From contig OZ025257.1 of NCBI GenBank assembly GCA_964019135.1, forward strand, positions 41,557,798 through 41,621,797: 64,000 nt of DNA, in the 5' to 3' direction. Below, in pieces: positions 1 to 11,200 of the stretch. The number at the start of each line of letters is the position of its first letter. The first letter of the stretch is position 1. Both the position numbers and the translations under genes were made by a program. Source of the DNA: Arenicola marina (Eukaryota > Annelida > Polychaeta > Arenicolidae). The notes under the pieces are model-generated. The model saw only the letters and a list, made by a program, of their open reading frames with translations. It searched no databases and was not told where the DNA came from.

Positions 1-19
1 AACATCATTCGCTGTGGCA

Positions 20-375
20 TCATCTGACCTGGGATACCTGCCTTGGTGAACGTGACCTAGGATAAGATATGTCTTTCACTGAGGCAACCTGTGACCTAGA
101 CTACCATATCTGTCTTTCACTAAGGCATCCTGTGACTTAGACTGCCATATCTGCCTTTCGCCGAGGCAACCTATATGACCTAGGATACTATATCTATAAA
201 ATCTTTCACAAATCGGTCTTGGAACCTGGGATACAATATGTATTTCTTTCACTGAGACTTATGATAGCATATGTATAAGATCTTTCAACTAAAGTGTCCT
301 TTGATCTAGGATGCAATATCGATTTTTCACTGGGGCATCCTGTGACCTAGAATACCTTATCTATAATGGCTCTCA
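20..375. repeat. Degenerate ~40-bp tandem repeat in LPCAT upstream intron
   Basis: About nine diverged copies of a unit built around TGACCTAGGATACNATATCT followed by CTTTCACTGAGGCA. Copies begin near 27, 54, 93, 133, 178, 221, 262, 303 and 344. I see no coding exon in 1-789. Confidence 0.7.
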
Positions 376-789
376 CTGGCACAGTGACTTAGGCACATTT
401 CCTCTTGTGTTGTAATTGGACATTCAGTAGCACTGCACAACTGATGGCGGAGAAAATAGTTCACGCAAGCTCCATTTATTGGAAGTGGTGGTTTGCTTAC
501 AATAGAGGGCGAGGTCAATGGGGTTCATTGTACTATTAAGTTCCAGTTCTCGAGCATCTCTCATTTTCTATGCACCTGGTTTGTTTTGCTGATGAAATTT
601 GACGCATGCTTCAATATATTGGCCGGCAGACTTTAATTTGAATACAATATATCCAAATTACAATTTTTACAATATAATTTTCTTCCTCGTCTTTTTAAAC
701 TTGGGATATTTATTTTTGAGAAATAAATAAAAGGGTGTAACATTTTTTTTTTTTTTTTTTTTTTTTTTGCCGGCTATGTTTTCTTCCAG

Positions 790-1007
790 CTTTGTGAGGC
801 CTGTGACAGTGTTCTGGTCGAGAGCGGTCTTCTTTTGGTGCGGCTTTCATTGGGTGACGATCAAGGGACAGCGGGCCAGCGCCGCGGAAGCCCCGGTCCT
901 CGCCACCGCGTCACATTCCACCTTCTATGACGCCGTGGCCAATGTGGCCCTCGACTTGACCTCGGTCGTCGCAAAGTCTGAGGCGGAAAACGTGCCTCTG
1001 TTTGGCA
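790..1007 (+). CDS. LPCAT2: LPCAT exon A (PlsC motif I)
   Basis: A long T-tract and ttcttccag precede the exon. It starts with the last base of a split codon and ends one base into the next, before donor gtaggt at 1008. It encodes the start of the acyltransferase domain: FFWCGFHWVTIKG, then AEAP, then the catalytic HSTFYD at 914-931. Joining its last base (a) to the next exon (cg) gives PLFGTLIRFTQPV, which has the same length as the vertebrate segment. Confidence 0.9.
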
Positions 1008-4000
1008 GTAGGTGTTCCCGCTGTTTTTGTGGTGCTACCCACGTATGTAGTTAATATGTTACCTCTCGGACTCGGAACTCCTGGTTTATCTACCTGACTG
1101 TGGGTTTTGTGGCCTTCCTGGATAGCGGTTCTACATGTTGATTGTGGCCTTCAGGTGGTTGCATGCGTTCTCATTAACCACGTGGCTGTGCTGAATGGTG
1201 TCTGTCTTCATGCTTATATATGTATCTATATACTCCTAACCCCTTTAGCCTTTAGGTGTTGTCGCATGTATCGATATATCATTGTCAAGTTTTTTTGTTC
1301 AGTGACAAATGATCAAATGAAAGTGGTAAGACTCATCAAGATGCTGATCCACCCAACCCGAAGTGTATCCATGCACGGCTGGCCAGTTGACAGCAAGATC
1401 CTGTGCCACACAATGCCACGCTAAACCAGACCATACATCGTGACAAATGAACCGCAAAGGATTACCGTTAAATCTATCACCCGATTGGGGGGGGGGGGGG
1501 GGTGGAGAGAGAGGGGAGGGGGGGGGGGGTAGTAGCCTCCCATGTTCGATGTCATTGCATTGATTGCCGGCGACATAACACATGGCACTGCTATGGTGTC
1601 AGAATATCTCCCATACCATATTGAATCAAGACGTATTGATACAAACGATTTCATTCAAATGTAGCAGTGAGTCTGATCATTTCCTACCAGGCTAGATGGA
1701 TCACCCCTTTTAGCCGAACAGGTAGTAGAGTGGCTTAGTCGAACGGGTAGTAGAGTGGCTAAGCCGAACAGGTAATAGAGTGGCTAAGCCGAACGGGTAA
1801 TAGAGTGGCTTAGTCGAACGGGTAATAGAGTGGCTTAGTCGAACGGGTAATAGAGTGGCTAAGCCGAACAGGTAGTAGAGTGGCTAAGCCGAACGGGTAA
1901 TAGAGTGGCTAAGCCGAACGGGTAATAGAGTGGCTAAGTCGAACGGGTAATAGAGTGGCTAAGCCGAACGGGTAATAGAGTGGCTAAGTCGAACGGGTAA
2001 TAGAGTGGCTAAGCCGAACGGGTAATAGAGTGGCTAAGCCGAACGGGTAGTAGAGTGGCTAAGCCGAACGGGTAATAGAGTGGCTAAGCCGAACGGGTAA
2101 TAGAGTGGCTAAGCCGAACGGGTAATAGAGTGGCTAAGCCGAACGGGTAATAGAGTGGCTAAGCCGAACGGGTAGTAGAGTGGCTAAGCCGAACATGTTG
2201 TGGAGTGACTGACTAAAGATCAGGAGATAGCGAGTTGGACTGCCGCTGGGGACCAAACCGGTCGGAGGCGGGGGGGGGGGGGGGGGGGGGTGGCGGAGGG
2301 TCGGTTTGGTTTGGATCACAGTATATACAGATAAAGACCTGTCCCAGATTTCATCGACCCCAAGTCAGTATGTCGTACCTATTAATGGTTAATACGGCAT
2401 ACGCGATGTAGCATAGTTGAGCCGATTTATAGCGAGGAGTGATCCCTTCCTTTGTTCCACTTGATTGNNNNNNNNNNNNNNNNNNNNNNNNNNNNNNNNN
2501 NNNNNNNNNNNNNNNNNNNNNNNNNNNNNNNNNNNNNNNNNNNNNNNNNNNNNNNNNNNNNNNNNNNNNNNNNNNNNNNNNNNNNNNNNNNNNNNNNNNN
2601 NNNNNNNNNNNNNNNNNNNNNNNNNNNNNNNNNNNNNNNNNNNNNNNNNNNNNNNNNNNNNNNNNNNCCTTAGAATCCGCTGATTTAAACCCCTTACAAT
2701 CCACTGATTAAACACCTTCGACTTCTCTGTTAAACTTCTATTTCATATCGTGTTTCATCCTCTATCCCATTCCAGTTCTCTTTTATCCTATACTCGTGTT
2801 TTATCCCCTACTTTCTTGTTTTATCCTATACTTTCTTGTTTTATCCTCTACTCTTGTTTTATCCTATTCCTATCCTTATCCTATTTATCTTATTCAACTC
2901 CTCTTTCATGCGGGGGCCGGCGCGACAGCTCAGCGGGCTAGAGTGCTCGCATTAAGTGCTCTGGTTCGCGCCCCGCTGTGGCCATATCTGTGTGGGACGC
3001 AGGATAAAGATCCCATGTCTTTCTTCGAAAAGAGTAGGGGGTTACCCCCGGGGACATGGCTCCACTCTCCCTTCCTTCTCCCATTGACGCGATATGTCCA
3101 AAACTGGTTACAGCGTCCTGAATATACAACCAACCTCTTTCATCCTTTATCTTTTTCAACTCCCCTTTTATCCGCTATCTTATCCAACTCCTCCTTTATC
3201 ATCCTTTAGTCCTGTTTTATCCTCTATTTTATTTATCTAATTTGTGTTCCGTGTTTTATCGTGTCGCGTAGCACCCATCATTTACTTCGCCCCACTGCTG
3301 TACCCTCAAAAGTAACCTGCTCTTGTCTATTCTCCAGACTCCCAACTCCCGGAGACATGGTTCCTCTCTACCCTTTTCATGGTCTATATATGGCCAACAT
3401 AGGTCCTTATTAAACCAACCAACCAAAATCTTCTAGAAGGATATATTAATATCTTGGATACCAGTTCGTTGACAATGGTCACCTAGGTAAGCAATGCTCT
3501 CTTTTCTAGGTAACCAATACTCCCCTAGGTAAGCAATACTTCCCTGGGTAAGAATACTATCCTAGGTAAGAATACTATCCTAGGTAAACAATGCTTCTAA
3601 AAATAACCGCAAAGATTGTGCAAAGTTATAAAAATATGTATATATTGTTTCCATAGAAACAAAGACGAGACCGGAAGCAGATAAGTCTGCCTGCTTTTGT
3701 GCATATCATCCGCGTGCCTTGTTGCCATGTGAGCGTGCAAGGATTGCTATGGCAACACCTCTTTCGTCCAATATCGCTATGTCCCGTTTATGTCATGTCT
3801 GTTGTCGACAAGAACAGTCTGAAAACACTATCAACAGGAAGTGTATCTTGTTTGGTGTAGGATACCATGGCCCCTTTAATCTAGGGTAGTATGACTAGTT
3901 TGTATCATTTTGCTTTATAATATCTTATTGTCTTTTAACACTTAGATCTACGTCAATATATTTACGTTGACACATATCCAGCTCTGCTAACACTGGAAGC

Positions 4001-5190
4001 TGGCATAGTTCTTGCCAACAACCTTCACCCGACAGTCTTTAAGAATAAGCCGCTTACCATTCAACGGTATTTGATCTTATGACCATTAAGGACTTCTCGC
4101 TACATTACCAACGTTCTATTATGGGTGGGCAGTCAACAGGGGCGTGTGTGTGGGGGGAGGGGGGGGTGTACGTAACTTTGAGAATCACTAATCTGCCCCT
4201 GGATGGCGATGGTTTAACGTAGTTCTTCGAAACCATTAGCTTTTCAGGTCTATAGATATGTATGTTGTTAGCTAGTTGTGTATAAGTTCATCTAACTGTT
4301 CAGATAGTCATCTAGCTATATGTGATTATGTTGTTATCTAGCTATGTATGTTGTCATCTAGCTATGTATGTATGTTGTCATCTAGCTATGTATGTTGTCA
4401 TCTAGCTATTATGTTGTCATCTAGCTATGTATGTTGTCATCTAGCTGTGTATGTTGTCATCTAGCTATGTGTGTCAGCCTTCGCATTATGCGCAACTCGC
4501 AGAAAGCTGACCCAACAACATTGGTCCTTGTATTAGCATTTGTCTCGTAATTTAATGTATTCCCCAGTCAGCTGGGATAGAACATTGTACAGATCACGTG
4601 ACTTCCTTCTACGTGTAACAACTGCTCATAATCACCAGGGCCACCATGATAGTCTGGTGTAGCGAGCTCGGCTTTGCAGGATATCAGCTTAATAATAAGC
4701 TTCACTAAAGCGCATTAATATACCTAATCAAGCTTTTGGCGCCCTCTGCGTTAACTAACACCAAGCCCATATATTCTTCACGCCAAGTCTAAATTTATTC
4801 CGCACAATTTATTAGACTGTATAATTTGATGTAGCATTAAGGGACTCATTTTGTTCAGTCGCAATTCAGTCGCAATTTACCTCTTAAGCTGCAAAAAGTG
4901 TATGCTCTTATATTTGTTAGCAACTTTCTGGCGTGAACTGTCAGAATGTAGCTAATGTTTGCGTTGGACATTTTGACCACAAATTAACTGTCGATTAACG
5001 CCACGAAAACTGGTCCTTTGACAATATATAGTGAGCGTTGTCTGTCGATGCACGAACCCTCTTTAGCTGAATTTAAATGATTTATAATAATACAGTTGGC
5101 AGCAATACACACATATATATAGCTTGTTGTAGAAATATATCGCCTTAAATGAATATATCCATTAGGTGTCTGATTTAGTATTAATATATC

Positions 5191-5240
<50 letters not shown>

Positions 5241-8200
5241 GCATGTGGCGTGATGAATTCCAGTGATTAGAGAATCAGACTTTCAGGTCTTCTATATATA
5301 TGATTGCAACGATAATTACAATAGTGAACACACGCGAAAACGTGTGACAAACCGAAAGTTCATAATATGTAGAGATGTATTCATGCTTCTAACCATCGGA
5401 TTAGGAAGCTCGCTGCCAGCTTGGCTCTGGCTGTTGATTCTCACTGTGGTGTGTGGTGTCCCCGCAGCGCTGATCCGGTTCACACAGCCCGTGTTCGTCT
5501 CCAGAGAGGATCCGGACTCCAGACAGAACACCATCCAGGAAATCAAGCGTCGGGCGCAATCTGGAGGGAAATGGCCCCAGATCTTCATCTTCCCGGAGGG
5601 GACGTGCACCAACAGGACCTGTCTCATCTCATTCAAGCCGGGTGGGTAGTTAACACCCAGCCGCCGGTGTTTGGTTCGAATCCCACCCAGGCAAATATCT
5701 ATACTTGTGCAGGATAAATATCCCGTGTCTTTCTTTGCAAAGAGCTGCGGGTGACTCCTTACCAATATGTGACCTACACAGGTTTCTTAAATCAATCAAA
5801 ATATATTTGTTTGGCACAAAAATGCGTATCTGCCAGTCTCAATCAGTTCGGTATGAGTCCATACCCAACATGTCTGGAGGTAGATGCGCGTCGCCTGTGC
5901 GCGTTCCCTGTACGTTACCGAGTCCGTACCTGGAGGTAGATGCGCGTCGCCTGTGCGCGTTTTCTGTACGTTACGGAGTCCGTACCTGGAGGTAGATACG
6001 CGCTGCCTGTTCGCGTTGCCTGTACGTTACGGAGTCCGTACCTGGAGGTAGATGCGCGCTGCCTGTTCGCGTTGCCTGTACGTTACGGAGTCCGTACCTG
6101 GAGGTAGATGCGCGCTGCCTGTTCGCGTTGCCTGTACGTTACCGAGTCCGTACCTGGAGGTAGATGCGCGCTGCCTGTTCGTGTTGCCTGTACGTTACGG
6201 AGTCCGTACCTGGAGGTAGTTGCGCGCTGCCTGTTCGCGTTGCCTGTACGTTACGTAGTCTGTACTTGGAGGTAGATGCGCGTCGCCTGTGCGCGTTGCC
6301 TGTACGTTACCGAGTCCGTACCTGGAGGTAGATGCGCGCTGCCTGTTCGCGTTGCCTGTACGTTACGGAGTCCGTACGTGGAGGTAGATGCGCGCTGCCT
6401 GTTTGCGTTGCCTGTACGTTACGGAGTCCGTACGTGGAGGTAGATGCGCGCTGCCTGTTTGCGTTGCCTGTACGTTACGGAGTCCGTACCTGGAGGTAGA
6501 TGCGCGCTGCCTGTTTGCGTTGCCTGTACGTTACGGAGTCCGTACCTGGAGGTAGATGCGCGCTGCCTGTTCGCGTTGCCTGTACGTTACGGAGTCCGTA
6601 CCTGGAGGTAGATGCGCGCTGCCTGTTCGCGTTGCCTGTACGTTCGCTCTCGGTGTGTGATGTAGTTTTGTCTTCCCCCCCCCCCCCTTCCAGGTGCGTT
6701 CTACCCAGGGGTGCCCGTCCAACCAGTCTGCCTACGCTACACCAACAAAATGGTAAGTAACAGGCCGCTCGGCTAGTTAGCCGTCTGGATGCTTCATGCA
6801 CTGCTGTGAAATTTTCGGCGAAAATAGCTGGAAGACCATTGGGATACTATCTCCAGTCCAAAGTATGGAAACTTCTAATCATGAACCAAGTTATCACATT
6901 GATCATCAGAACTATTGTCTTGTTATAAAAGCTGTTTGAGTTGCAGATTAAATGCAGATTAGTGTGATCTTGTATATATATGATAATAAGTGCTTTATGA
7001 TAATGAGTATCGGTGCGTGCTTACTGATTGGTTGGTCTCTATGTCTTCAGGATACGGTCACGTGGACTTGGGACGGACCCACTGCGTAAGTGCTGCCATC
7101 TGCCGGCCACAGGGCGCCATCGGCACCGGTTGTGCCTAATATTTCAGATCGGCTTGAGTTATAGTGGTGTGGGATTGCAAAAATGAGCCTCTGACATTCA
7201 GTTAGGCACAAGGGAACTGCCAGAGAACCTATGTCGCTATATTCTTGGGATAATACCTTAATGACAATAATCATTGTCACCATATTCTTGGGGTGATACA
7301 TTAAGCGACATCTGCAGCATTTTCACGATATGTTTGTGGGTAAATACATTGCTTTTTGCTTTGAAAAAAACGTGTACATATCTATATTCGGAGTTCATTT
7401 TTACTTGTAACGCGAATTATAACAATGGCTTTGGGTTTACGTGAAATACATATGACCTGTATCTTTTTTTTATAGGTGGCAGGTCATTTGGTTAACCATG
7501 TGTCAGTTCCACAATTATTTGGAGGTGGAGGTAAGTTTATCGTATATAATAATTAAATTAAAGTGAATATAAAATAAAATAAATTTGCACAGCAAAATAG
7601 TGAAAACTGTGGCCCCTATCTTATACCGCCCCTTAGCTTCTCCTGCCCTTATACTAAGCTTACATGCTACCCCAACCAACGTTGTAGACTCCCAATACTC
7701 GCATTGCCAAACGTATGCACATTGAGATGTTTCATTCATAAAGGCTCTTCAGTGAGCTGTTAACTGGGCGTTACAAAAGGTTTGCACAATGTTTACAGTT
7801 GCAAACACTGCCGATTGACGTCTTCGCTTAACGTTAGGAACTGATTCCCGGTTACATCTGTGTGTTTCAGTTCATGCCAGTCTACCACCCGTCTGAGGAA
7901 GAGAAGAACAACCCCAGACTGTTCGCCGAGAACGTCAGAGCCAAGATGGCCGAGTGAGTGATGGCAAGAAACTGATGGAGGCACACTCAGGGAGGGCGGG
8001 GCCCCTGGGGGACCGACGGCCGGGCTCCGTGGGGGTGGGGGGGGGGGAGGTCTGACCACAAGACCCCTATGTTTCCTTCTGTGTTTTGACTACTTGTTTG
8101 GGTCAACTAGGTGTCCTGGGTGCCTTTGACCGACCATAATAACGGTATATTTGACTGTTTGTTTGGGTCACCCAGGTGTCTGGGGGTGCCTGTTACCCAC

Positions 8201-11200
8201 CACAATATCCCTCTATTTGACTGTTTGTTTGGGCCACCCAGGTGGGTGGGGGTGTCTGTCACCGACCACAATAGCCCTATATTTGACTGTTTGGGTCACC
8301 CAGGTGTCTGGGGGTGTCTGTCACCGACCACAATAGCCCTATATTTGACTGTTTGTTTGGGTCACCCAGGTGTCTGGGGGTGTCTGTCACCGACCACAAA
8401 AGCCCTAAATCTAACTGTTTTTTTGGTCACCCAGGTGTCTGGGGGTGTCTGTCACCGACCACAATAGCCCTATATTTGACTGTTTGTTTGGGTCACCCAG
8501 GTGTCTGGGGGTGCCTGTGGCCGACCACAATAGCCCTATATCTGACTGTTTGTTTGGGTCACCCAGGTGTCTGGGGGTGCCAGTGACGGACCACACCTAC
8601 GAGGACTGTCGCCTGATGATGTACGCCGCCAAGCTGAACTTCCCCGCAGCCTCGGGCCTCATAGAGTTCACCAAAGTCGGCAAGAAGCTCGGGTAACTAC
8701 ACGTTTAACCTGCTCTTTGGGCTTGCCCTAAATGAACCGGGTGAGACCTGGGAGATTCACCCGTTACTAACGTTGCTAAACCGATTTTGCATGTTGATTC
8801 AACCATGAATACGAACAGCACCGAATTACTATTATTTTTAACCCATTATGACTTCGCCACAATCGTAATTCAGTCTGTTTATGGATGATGGAAATACAAT
8901 TAATGTGTTTGCAAGGTGATTAGCAAGAAGGATTTTCTGAAGGCGATGCTGTCAATCGCGCAAGGTCACCGTGAACATATGTATTTACCCCCCAAATGTA
9001 TATTACTTCTGTATGTTATGTTACAGCTGTATGTTATATTTTGTATATTACAACACAAAACCATGGACGGTTACTTCTGTATGTTGCCTGTGGTACACTA
9101 TAGGATATGTGCATCGTGGATGTTGTATGTATTGCTGTATCTGCTAATGAAATACAGCTTCAATCCATGCGTATTACTCAAAATGTTTTTGTGTCTATTT
9201 CTTTTTGCACACTTGGCAGTTTAACCAGCATTACATCTCACGCAAGGTTTATTAAACACGCTATATAAACGGTTTGTTACACAGGTTGTATCAACGGTCT
9301 ATTAAACCAGGCTATATGAAGGTAGCTTCAGGCATAATGTGTCATGGCGCCACCCAAGGTCAGGCCATCAACAGAGTATATATATATTAACTTATTTGGC
9401 GTTATTTGTGTTTCAGATTGAACTACGACAACGCCAAGGAGCTGTTGGAGAAGTTCTGTGGGATCGCCCAGCGGCACAAGGGAGGCATCACCGTGGAGGA
9501 ACTGGGGCGACACCTCGAGCTGCCGGTGTCTGACGCTCTGAGGGAGCTCTTCGCCCTCTACGACAGGGTCAGTACCTCCCCTCCTCCCTCCCACACCTGC
9601 CGGTCTCTGACGCTCTGAGGGAGCTCTTCGCCCTCTACGACAGGGTCAGTACCTCCCCTCCTCCCTCCCACACCTGCCGGTGTCTGACGCTCTGAGGGAG
9701 CTCTTCGCCCTCTACGACAGGGTCAGTACCTCCCCTCCACCCTCCCACACCTGCCGGTCTCTGACGCTCTGAGGGAGCTCTTCGCCCTCTACGACAGGGT
9801 CAGTACCTCCCCTCCTCCCTCCCACACCTGCCGGTCTCTGACGCTCTGAGGGAGCTCTTCGCCCTCTACGACAGGGTCAGTACCTCCCCTCCTCCCTCCC
9901 ACACCTGCCGGTGTCTGACGCTCTGAGGGAGCTCTTCGCCCTCTACGACAGGGTCAGTACCTCCCCTCCTCCCTCCCACACCTGCCGGTCTCTGACGCTC
10001 TGAGGGAGCTCTTCGCCCTCTACGACAGGGTCAGTACCTCCCCTCCTCCCTCCCACACCTGCCGGTCTCTGACGCTCTGAGGGAGCTCTTCGCCCTCTAC
10101 GACAGGGTCAGTACCTCCCCTCCACCCTCCCACACCTGCCGGTGTCTGACGCTCTGAGGGAGCTCTTCGCCCTCTACGACAGGGTCAGTACCTCCCCTCC
10201 CCCCCCCCACACCTGCCGGTCTCTGACGCTCTGAGGGAGCTCTTCGCCCTCTACGACAGGGTCAGTACCTCCCCTCCTCCCTCCCACACCTGCCGGTCTC
10301 TGACGCTCTGAGGGAGCTCTTCGCCCTCTACGACAGGGTCAGTACCTCCCCTCCTCCCTCCCACACCTGCCGGTCTCTGACGCTCTGAGGGAGCTCTTCG
10401 CCCTCTACGACAGGGTCAGTACCTCCCCTCCACCCTCCCACACCTGCCGGTCTCTGACGCTCTGAGGGAGCTCTTCGCCCTCTACGACAGGGTCAGTACC
10501 TCCCCTCCACCCTCCCACACCTGCCGGTGTCTGACGCTCTGAGGGAGCTCTTCGCCCTCTACGACAGGGTCAGTACCTCCCCTCCACCCTCCCACACCTG
10601 CCGGTCTCTGACGCTCTGAGGGAGCTCTTCGCCCTCTACGACAGGGTCAGTACCTCCCCTCCTCCCTCCCACACCTGCCGGTCTCTGACGCTCTGAGGGA
10701 GCTCTTCGCCCTCTACGACAGGGTCAGTACCTCCCCTCCTCCCTCCCACACCTGCCGGTGTCTGACGCTCTGAGGGAGCTCTTCGCCCTCTACGACAGGG
10801 TCAGTACCTCCCCTCCTCCCTCCCACACCTGCCGGTCTCTGACGCTCTGAGGGAGCTCTTCGCCCTCTACGACAGGGTCAGTACCTCCCCTCCTCCCTCC
10901 CACACCTGCCGGTGTCTGACGCTCTGAGGGAGCTCTTCGCCCTCTACGACAGGGTCAGTACCTCCCCTCCACCCTCCCACACCTGCCGGTGTCTGACGCT
11001 CTGAGGGAGCTCTTCGCCCTCTACGACAGGGTCAGTACCTCCCCTCCTCCCTCCCACACCTGCCGGTCTCTGACGCTCTGAGGGAGCTCTTCGCCCTCTA
11101 CGACAGGGTCAGTACCTCCCCTCCTCCCTCCCACACCTGCCGGTGTCTGACGCTCTGAGGGAGCTCTTCGCCCTCTACGACAGGGTCAGTACCTCCCCTC

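Noticed and set aside
2351..2715. Open frames across 2468-2667
   Set aside because: They run through an assembly gap of unknown bases.
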